A DNA stretch of 64,000 bases from Calliopum simillimum (lineage: Eukaryota > Arthropoda > Insecta > Diptera > Lauxaniidae): positions 10,073,410 to 10,137,409 of the forward strand of contig OX638372.1 of assembly GCA_951812925.1 (NCBI GenBank). The letters run 5' to 3'. Under the pieces are notes generated by a model. It saw nothing but the letters and a program-made list of their open reading frames with translations. It searched no databases and was not told where the DNA came from. Below are positions 57,401 to 64,000 of this stretch, piece after piece. The stretch's first letter is position 1. Each line of letters opens with the position of its first letter. Made by a program: the position numbers and the translations under genes.

Positions 57401-60400
57401 GTTGTTGATTTTAAAGTTTTTTGTTTTATTTGTTGCTCATAACCAGTGGGTTTATTTTTATTTTCATTCGTTAGGAAATTCTTAGTAGTGTACGATTCGT
57501 CTACATCGAAATCTTTAAAAATTTCAGTATGTCTTTTCTTAGCCCTAGGAATATTGAAAACTGAATTTTCATGGGATTTTTGTTTTTTTGTTTCGACTGC
57601 AATATTCATTTCAAATGATTTGCTTATGTCCAATTTAACATCACTGATGTCTATGTCAGAACCAATATTTTCGGATGAGATATTAATTTTTGGCGCAGGA
57701 GCATATTTAACTTCTATATTAGTTTTATCATGTTCCATATCTAATGGTTCACTTAAAGTTTTCCTATGTACAACACCATGATTTTTAGGCTGTTTACGAG
57801 CGCCGGTTTTATTTAAATTTTCGTTTTCAAACACTTTTGTTTCTTTCAAAGATTCTTCAAGTTCACAATCTTTAAGAAATTGAGTCTGTCGTTGTTTACG
57901 ATTATAACTTGGGTTTTCTGTTTTAATTTCAGCACGTAAACTTGACTTCAAGGTATCCTTATCTATTTTTAGAAAAATTTCTGAATCTTCGAAAGTGTTT
58001 TTGCCTGCATTGCTTTCCGGTAAATTTAGTTTAGTTTCCATTTGATATGAAAGTGTTTCATCTAATTCCATTTCAATTGGTTTCGCATCAGCCATACCAT
58101 CATTACAATCATTATTTGCCTCTTTTTCAAGATGTTCAAATTCCAATATTGAACGATGTGGTGTTACTTCATATAAACGACGCATATGCTCTTTCTGGTC
58201 TTCAGTGTTATGTAAAGGACTAACATTCAAGTTATTATTACCACCACCATAAATGGTCACCAAGCGAGCTTCATTTAATTGTACGTCGAATGAATCTTCT
58301 CGAGAATGAGAATTTGCGCTGCGACTAAGGCTATTTTTATGCAAAAGATGCTTCGCAAAATTAAAAGGATTATTAGTTGTTGACTCAATACTATTTGCAG
58401 CTTGGTATTTGTTTTCTACTTCATGTTCTAATAGAGGCTGTTCTACTTCCATATCGCTCGGTAAAAGTAATGTTTGTCGTTTCCCGAGAGATGGTTTGTT
58501 GTTCGATTGCATGGAAGTAGCGACTGGTGATGATTGTTCAATTTCCATTTCATCTTCATGTTGAATTTTATTTAAAAATTTGCTGTTCGTATTTTCATGC
58601 ATGATTTTAGAACCACGAGGTTTGTTATAGGAAATTGTTTCAGTATCTGGAAACAGTTGTATTTTTCCACTTTCAAAATCTTCGTTTAATTTTCGAAGGT
58701 TTGATTTTTTGGAACTACCATATTGCTGACAGTGTGGTGGAAATATTGATTGAGATTCAGGAGACATAAAACTTTGCTCTGCACTTGATAATGGAGTTTT
58801 ATGGGCATTTATTGGTAATTTATTATTAATATTTTGTTCTTGTTTATTTTGGTTACATTGAAATCGTTGAAATTGTAAATCAGCGATTGTTTCTTGTTGC
58901 GATTTTGTAACACAAGTTTTCCGTACAACTACAACTTTTGGTATAGCACCTTTTTTATCAGATTCTACTACGCTCGGCACTAAAGGTAAAAAAAAATTTA
59001 AATAATAAGGATATGAAAAATTTGAGTTTATTCAAAATAAATGTTGGATTAATATAAAAAATGTCAGAGGTGAATACATTTTTTTTGAGTATTTCTGTTA
59101 AAATTTCGTTAAAAAGAATCAAATAATGCTCTAAAACAAAAAAAAAAAAAAAAAAAAAACGAAATAACGCCTAAAATAATTCGGGTATTTCTTTTTTTTT
59201 AATGAAATAACTCCCAAAAAATAAATAAAAATATGTAAAAACGCCCAAAATAAATACGAAATAAAGCCCAAAAAATATGAAATAACACCCAAAACCATAA
59301 CGTAATAACGTCCATAATAAATACAAAATAAAGCACAAAAAACATAAAATAACACCCAAAACCATAACATAATAACACCCATAATAAAGCCCAAAAAACA
59401 TAAGATAACACCCAAAGCCATAACGCAATTACGCCATATACATATATATTTTAATGAAAATAATTTGGGCGTATTTCGTTTTTTTAGGGAATGACGCGAA
59501 AAAAAACGAAATAACACCCAAAAAAATTTCGTATTTATTTTTGGGCGTTATTTCGTTTTTTTTTCGTGAAGCCGTTGGGCGTTATTTCCGAAATGATTGC
59601 CGCCTAAATTTATATGAAAACAATTCGTGCGTTATTTCGATTTTGTCTTTGGGCGTTATTTCCTAATGTCAAATTTGGGCGATAGTCATTTTGGAAATAA
59701 CGGCCAAAATTTGGGCTTTATCTAGGTTTTTGGTAATAACTATCGTCAAAAAAAGCCCAAAAACAAAAAAAAAATTAAATTTGGGCGTTCATTTATATGA
59801 AAATAATTTGTGGCGTTATTTCGTTTTTAGGCGTTGTCGTTTTTATTTTGGACGTTATTCCCTAACGCCTTAAAATTTTTAAGGCTAATAGTAAAAATTG
59901 TTTAAGGTCAATATTAGAGGTTATTCTTGTTTTGCACTTTATAGTTAATATTAATAAAACTATTTTCGATAACTTACTTTTTTTCCCCACAACATCGACA
60001 TTTTCTACATCAGTTTTAGGCATTATATGAGCTTTTGTTACATCTAATTCCTGTGCTTCCTTGTTATTGAATATAATAGTTTTATGTTTATCAGATGAAA
60101 CAATTTCTAAAGAATTATTTTAAGATTAAAATCGCTTTAGTTAAATATTCTTTATTTTATAAAAGGCTAAAACACGATTAAATTTATTAATAAAAACAAT
60201 AATTTTAAATTTAAATTTTAGGCGCGAAAGCAGTAAAATTTAAAATTATTGTTTTTATTAATAAATTTAATCGTGTTTTAGCCTTTTATAAAATAAAGAA
60301 TTTCTAAAGATGTTTTTTCAGATGAAGACGGGGATGTTTCAAGATCTTGATGCAATTTTTTGGAAAAATCATTAAAATTTATAGTTTTTTGTAAAGTTCT

Positions 60401-62600
60401 CTTTGAAATTTTATGCGATTTTTCAATGTCTTCCATTGAAAGATCCATTTCACAAACATTTGGATCATCCTGATGTTGTAAATTTTTTGATTGTGGCAGT
60501 ATTGCCGTTTGAAAAAACTCTTCGAATTCTTCCTCACTTCTTTTAATCTCAATGTCAATACTAGACATTTCCATGTTCTGCAGCTGATTAACGGTTTTAC
60601 GTCGAATATCGTTCTGTATATTTTCATTATTTTGAATATGATATATTCCAGACATATCCATAATGTAATCATTCGCAATTGTTTTTCTTCTTAAATTTTC
60701 AGGTATATTCTCTTTGTTTTGGATATCATTGATTTTAGATATTTCCGTATCATAACTAGTTTTTATTGTTTTTCTTTTGAAATCATTAAAGTTTGTTGTG
60801 ATTTTTTTATTTTTGGCACTCTCATCAATGTGAATTGAGAACATCTCCATATTTCTATTTGGAAGGGCATTCGTTGAAAAGGACTGTTGGAAAGAAAAAA
60901 GAGGACGATAAAAATTGCATTTAAGATAACAAGAAAAAATCAGGCTTTATAATTATTTGTGTAATGGCTCCAAATTTTTTGGAATTTAAACGAGATATTC
61001 TACCGACTATTTACCTCTGCCATATTTTCTGTATCAAGTATTGTTTTACGACTGCATATCGACATCTTAACAGCATCTTCATACCCACTAATAGATAGAT
61101 CCATGGCCACACTATCAGCGTTTGCTATATTGCCCAGCGGAAGCATTTGACTTTCAGCGATAACATGCGTTTTAATTTTAGCTGCATTTTCCACATCATT
61201 TTTTTTATTTTTTACTATTTGTACCTCATCATCTTCATGTGAAAAACTGAATAGTGGATTCAAATTGCGCTGAGTCGGCCGTTTACCATGCTGCAATAGA
61301 TCTGGTTCAACTTCTTCCATTGAAAAGCTTATGGAAGGTCGTGGATCATCTGAAATATTGCCTTCTCGATTGGAAGGAACAACACCCCCACGCAATTCAT
61401 TATCTCTGAGTGATACTTCAACGCTGTTCTCAATACGTAGCGTTGTATCAGTGACCTGTGTGTTGTTTATGTAGTCCATAGTTGTGTTCCATGATGTTGC
61501 ATAGCTGTGTTTTTGTTTCTCAACAATTGATACTGATGTTCTTGAGGCTTCAGGGACATACTTATTTTGCGCCTGCGCAACTGTAATATGCATCTGCTGT
61601 GCAGCAATCGGAATATGATTTTCTTTCACTTCTTCAATTTGATTTGATATAATGGCAATTTTCGGCTGTTGTTGCTTGCGATTGCTGGCACTACTGATGT
61701 TTGTGCTGTCCGGTGCTACAACTACACGACTCCGTAATGCAATCCGCTTTTGATGTACATTAACTATATTGTGCCCAAGGGTATCAGTTTCACCAGATAA
61801 ATTTGCAGCATGATCGGATTCTTCATAAGAATTGTCATAGGCTTTTGTTTCATCATCGCCGCGAAAAACACTAAAATCAATAAAAACTAATAAGGGTGTT
61901 TGTTACCTTTGACCTGGCCAAAAATTAAATACTCTACACTGCAGCATTTTAAAAATTTTACTTGTATGGGAGATGTCACGACCTCTTGTGTAAGTGCGCT
62001 TTTTATTGCTCAGAGCTTCCACTAACTATTTCTAGTGTCTTTGCGAAATTTTATTACATTACCTCAAATAACGCCTAAGCTATAGCATTTTGAAAACTTT
62101 GAGTATATGGGAGGCGCGGCGCATATGCATCTTAAAATTGAGCGGCATATTGCAATTTCAATTGCTATCTTTAGTATATGAGTGAAATTTGGTTGAATTA
62201 TCTCAAAAACGCATTCAGTATAGCATTTTGAAACTTTTGCTTATATAGGAGGCGCCACGCCGACTTGCCTGAATTCATCTAGTCTTTGCCCAGAGCTTAC
62301 ACTAACTATCGGTAGTATTTATGGCTATTTTGGTTGTGTCACCATGAATAATGCTCATAAAATTAAGCTTTAAGTATATATAGTTTCCCATAACTGAGAC
62401 ACCACTTTCTCTGCGTTACAAACGGAAGGACAAAGTGAATATACCCTGAGTGTAGGGCTTATATGTTCCCAAAATTCTAGGTTCCTGTTGCATTCCACTT
62501 ACCGCACAGATTTTTTGCCACTGAAACTAATGCGTCGCTTTAACTTGGATGCTGAACTTATTGCTGCTGTGACGTCCTCTTCAGATGTTTTTTTTAGTAT
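54460..62600 (-). CDS. Spc105R: kinetochore scaffold Spc105R/KNL1 (partial at 5' end; exon split by an insertion)
   Basis: Minus-strand coding exons, 5' to 3': 62600-62503, 61870-61015, 60883-59978 (with a 197-nt insertion), 58979-55613, 55331-55242, 55169-54786, 54715-54460. Without the insertion the phases close to 1919 residues plus stop; the first exon with the ATG was not found. The protein is the outer-kinetochore KNL1 hub that recruits PP1 and Bub proteins. The first visible exon begins ILKKTS, a possible end of a SILK-type motif, and contains RRISF, the RVSF-type PP1 site. The long middle exon holds a dozen or so degenerate repeats of form (K/R)R(K/Q)(T/S)x(I/L)...(M/L)DxE, for example TRKTIYEPSDLDET and KRQTLLLPSDMEVEQ. 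The end has a Lys/Glu-rich helix (MERWKKKFEEHVLHLKKMDE) and a conserved globular tail expected to be the RWD region. Identification rests on these motifs, length and architecture. Confidence 0.82.
59130..59880. repeat. dense GGGCGTTATTTC array inside a Spc105R intron
   Basis: More than a dozen GGCGTTATTTC-type motifs occur in both orientations, many adjoining runs of T or A. Same family as 53613-54427. The intron between coding exons 3 and 4 (58980-59977) is mostly this array. Confidence 0.65.
60114..60300. mobile_element. hairpin insertion inside a Spc105R coding exon
   Basis: Arms TATTCTTTATTTTATAAAAG... (left, about 60149-60212) and the inverse (right, about 60236-60299) are nearly perfect over about 60 bp, around a loop containing TTTTAGGCGCGAAAGCAG. 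The target TTTCTAAAGA occurs on both sides (60104-60113, 60301-60310). Insert plus one target copy is 197 nt. Foldback or Mutator-like elements make 9-10-bp duplications, so those are the likely classes. Confidence 0.85.
61905..62462. repeat. Helitron-like (INE-1-like) repeat in a Spc105R intron
   Basis: Starts near AAGGGTGTTTGTTACC and ends CGTTACAAACGGAAGGACAA, then GAATATACCCTGAGTGTAGGG. The end matches 16725-16765 and the body matches 21885-22460 and 36090-36370. Confidence 0.55.
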
Positions 62601-63327
62601 CTATAAGAAAAGAATAAATATATGGTGATTATCAACATAACCTAGACTCTTAGTTTACTTTTAGTGCCAAAGCACAATTTTTTTTTTTTTTTTGGGCAAA
62701 ATGGGACCTCAGGAAATAATTGGAAATTGAAAATTAGAGTTCAAAATATGGCAAGTTTTCGATAATTTTGATTTTTAAAATCCATCGAGGGTATTTTTTT
62801 TTGTTTCCTAAATGCTCTCAAGGTAAGCTTCCAAATAGGGAGCGGTTTTTACAATATTTTTTCATCGACCTGGCCTACAGACCATAAAGTGTGGCTCGGA
62901 TCTAGTTTCGGAGATGTAGCCATCGAAATATCGTTATATAGCTTTTATGAAAATCTATATAAGTTAAAAACGGCTGCATTGATTTTCAAAATATCGGTGT
63001 CATATAAAAGGTAATTTAATAAGCTACAATATTTATCCAGAAATTTTTGAAATCTGGCTCGTAGTTTTCAAGATATTACTTTTCTGATTTTTAGAAAAGC
63101 TATATCTGCAACTTCCGATGGCTATACCTGAGAAACCAGATCCGAGAAACACTTTCTGATTCCATATTTATTCTTAGATTTCAAAATATTTGGATTTTTC
63201 GGTTGACCGCGATGAACGAAGCACGCGTTCTAGTTTTTAAGATTTAAGTTATCGTTAATTTTCTTTTTTCAAAAACGTTGTAAATAACATGAGATCTGTA
63301 GGAATTGTTAGATTAATATAAGGAAAT
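62601..63327. other. upstream of the first visible Spc105R exon
   Basis: Acceptor TTATAG ends at 62601, so this is intron. No start exon could be recognised here. The text is repeat-like (AAGGTAAGCTTCC, TTTTCAAAATATCG phrases) with no ORF. Confidence 0.4.
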
Positions 63328-63683
63328 GTCTATACGGGGCGTTCCGCGTACGCGAAAACTCCTCTCTCTCTCTTAATTTACTCAATTAGCGTACGCGAAA
63401 CTCAATTAGCGTACGCGAAATCCAGTGAAGTTTTTTCCCCCGGGGAACTTGATTAATTTATGTACTGATCCACGGCCGAAGGCCGCCGCGAAGCCGGTGT
63501 TGGATGTCTGACGGGTTTAAATCCTGAGCTACGGCCGCAGGCCGCCCACTTACCCCTACTTTTATGTAAAATTACTGTTGTAACGAAGATGCGTTCCGGG
63601 GGAAAAAACTTCACTGGATTTCGCGTACGCTAATTGAGTAAATTGAGAGGAGTTTTCGCGTACGCGGGCCGCCCCGTATAGAC
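63328..63683. mobile_element. GC-richer foldback element (356 bp)
   Basis: Inverted ends GTCTATACGGGGCG...CGCGTACGCGAAAACTCC run about 95 bp. The left arm has a 20-bp internal duplication (CTCAATTAGCGTACGCGAAA). The centre has two direct copies of ACGGCCG(A/C)AGGCCGCC. It is much richer in G+C than its surroundings. No ORF. Confidence 0.8.
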
Positions 63684-64000
63684 AGACTCTTAATATAACA
63701 TATATACGAATATACATATATAAAAAAAATATATGTGGTGAACTTTTATCAGTTAATTTTAATGTCGCGTTCTTGTATAAAATGTGTTTCAATAATTTAT
63801 ATGTATATATGGGTTTCAAAAATGATTTTTTTTTTTTTTAAAAAGTTAAAAAACATTTTAAGCACTGCACTTTAAAATGCGTGAAATGCGTTTTTTTTTT
63901 TTTGTCATATATGTAAAACATATCGTCTATGTTAATTTAATATGAACGTTATCTTGATACGGTAAAGTTACCGTGTGATGATATACATATGTAGGGGGTT
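63684..64000. other. AT-rich tail of the window
   Basis: ATATAC-type simple sequence and T-runs. No gene seen. Confidence 0.4.

Noticed and set aside
56883..57781. Plus-strand frames opposite the large Spc105R exon
   Set aside because: Hydrophobic shadows of the minus-strand coding sequence.
59131..59517. Minus-strand 128-codon hydrophobic frame
   Set aside because: Low-complexity translation of the GGGCGTTATTTC array, not a membrane protein.
63562..63819. Minus-strand 85-codon frame as the missing first exon of Spc105R
   Set aside because: It overlaps the foldback arm, has no matching donor in phase, and no KNL1-like motif.
1..64000. CRISPR array, bacterial operons or riboswitches
   Set aside because: The window is insect nuclear DNA with spliced genes; the regularly spaced repeats present are minisatellites or transposon parts.

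Overview
This is an AT-rich eukaryotic nuclear window from an insect. Its host genes have close counterparts in higher flies (Brachycera): a spidey-type 3-ketoacyl-CoA reductase, AnxB10, ND-MNLL and a fly-style Spc105R/KNL1. The gene set, small introns with GT-AG borders and heavy load of foldback and mariner-type repeats fit a tephritid-like or other schizophoran fly, but the species cannot be named from sequence alone.

Layout. At 1-499 lies the minus-strand N-terminal part of a dead mariner transposase. Two intronless, tandem, same-strand spinster-like MFS transporter genes follow (1477-2904 and 5932-7389), separated by a broken Tc1-like element. From 7.6 to 9.3 kb are terminal-inverted-repeat and hairpin elements. 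At 9444-10100 (minus) is a short transcript unit with two small ORFs 21 nt apart: an unrecognised 51-residue membrane protein followed by complex I subunit ND-MNLL. From 11.1 to 21.34 kb (minus) is a complete five-exon spidey gene (320 aa) whose 7.5-kb intron is packed with nested elements. From 24.9 to 26.7 kb (minus) is a complete four-exon AnxB10 gene (319 aa), including a 12-nt first coding exon. From 27 to 54 kb I find no intact host gene. This stretch is a transposon graveyard: an RTE-like LINE, two piggyBac-like elements with TTAA sites, hAT-type and Harbinger-type MITEs, a Transib-like element with CGGCG duplications, a pair of minisatellite palindromes, and fragments that look like pieces of host genes (Ir25a and a Siah/sina-like RING protein). 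From 54.46 to 62.6 kb (minus) is most of the kinetochore scaffold gene Spc105R, missing its first exon. One of its coding exons is split by a 197-nt hairpin insertion flanked by a duplicated target. The last 1.4 kb holds a GC-richer foldback element.

The host genes have unrelated jobs (solute transport, respiratory chain, lipid elongation/steroid metabolism, membrane binding, kinetochore), so no operon-like logic is expected. The shared theme is repeat invasion of introns, 3' ends and, in Spc105R, an exon. The exon structures given for spidey, AnxB10 and Spc105R were derived by hand from splice signals and reading-frame phase. They close in frame exactly; for Spc105R this holds only when the 197-nt insertion is removed.
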